This document shows, piece by piece, positions 41,040-41,084 of a DNA stretch of 41,084 nt. Source of the stretch: Prevotella sp. (GTDB taxonomy: Bacteria > Bacteroidota > Bacteroidia > Bacteroidales > Bacteroidaceae); NCBI GenBank assembly GCA_017428805.1, contig JAFRQC010000038.1:1-41084 (forward strand), in the 5' to 3' direction. The position numbers and the translations under genes were made by a program. The notes under the pieces are model-generated. The model did no database searches and was not told the origin of the DNA. It saw only the letters and a list, made by a program, of their open reading frames with translations. Numbering within the stretch: the first letter of the stretch is position 1; each line of letters begins with the position of its first letter.

Positions 41040-41084
41040 ATGAACGAGAATCCCTATATGATGCTAGCAAAAGTCATCCTTCCC
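41040..41084 (+). CDS. Partial CDS, probable insertion-sequence transposase N-terminus
   Basis: The first 15 codons (MNENPYMMLAKVILP) of the gene also seen at the left end, here complete to the end of the window. The repeat status at both ends is the main support for a transposase; the peptide itself is too short to classify. Confidence 0.45.
   Translation, partial: MNENPYMMLAKVILP

Larger units (their letters stand above)
40949..41084 (+). mobile_element. Right copy of insertion-sequence end (136-bp repeat)
   Basis: Exact reverse complement of 5-140. It begins with CGGCTCACTTG at the boundary with unique sequence and holds a promoter and the start of an outward-reading gene. The rest lies beyond the window. 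Confidence 0.75.

Noticed and set aside
1..41084. Composite transposon bounded by the two IS ends
   Set aside because: The enclosed genes are housekeeping, and both elements read outward from the window; chance insertion or contig breakage is simpler.

Overview
The window looks like chromosome of a Prevotella-type member of the Bacteroidota. The evidence is seen directly: nearly every gene start is preceded by the Bacteroidota -7 promoter element TAnnTTTG (often TACCTTTGCA), Shine-Dalgarno sites are mostly absent, and the two tRNA genes encode no CCA. The gene set fits too: TonB-dependent receptors with a DUF4249 lipoprotein or an ECF sigma/anti-sigma pair, a DUF349 coiled-coil protein and a glycine/glutamine/arginine-rich pseudouridine synthase. 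Both ends of the window carry the same 136-bp sequence in inverted orientation (5-140 and 40949-41084). In each copy a promoter and the first 15-16 codons of one coding sequence run outward off the end. This looks like an assembled contig that stops inside two copies of one insertion sequence.

Layout. 1-870: insertion-sequence end, then a gene-poor AT-rich stretch with a striking nested set of inverted repeats (168-635). 871-4249: short-chain dehydrogenase, voltage-gated-type K+ channel with a zinc ribbon, and a small membrane protein followed by PepD. 4307-4377: tRNA-Gln(CUG). 4557-7845: rsfS-ftsH-cdsA operon. 8033-12005: TonB receptor/DUF4249 pair flanked by two small lipoproteins. 11989-16559: asd, then divergently a CPA2-type antiporter, lolD and an S1-like gene. 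16573-28231: a long minus-strand run (SLBB exporter, asnS, rluB-like, purB, tRNA-Val, ACT protein, paaK, DUF349 protein, corA). 28529-29425: Rpn-type nuclease/transposase. 29516-33103: ECF sigma, anti-sigma and STN-TonB receptor, read right to left. 33369-35829: membrane flippase-like protein overlapping a second PepD. 35990-37058: a 30-residue membrane peptide gene and rsmA. 37196-37448: probable orphan non-coding RNA with two terminators. 37541-40755: cyclophilin, MATE pump and D-Ala-D-Ala carboxypeptidase.

Most genes are housekeeping: protein quality control, phospholipid synthesis, amino acid, purine and tRNA metabolism, ribosome maturation and peptide turnover. The sigma/anti-sigma/receptor set is a probable cell-surface signalling circuit. 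The less ordinary material is non-coding: the nested inverted arrays near the left end, an alternative-hairpin leader before corA, a terminator-shaped hairpin inside a signal-peptide coding region, an orphan small RNA unit, several palindromic repeats, and promoters only five bases from start codons that suggest leaderless mRNAs. No CRISPR array, prophage or complete insertion sequence is present. Functions are assigned from recognised motifs only; no database search was run.
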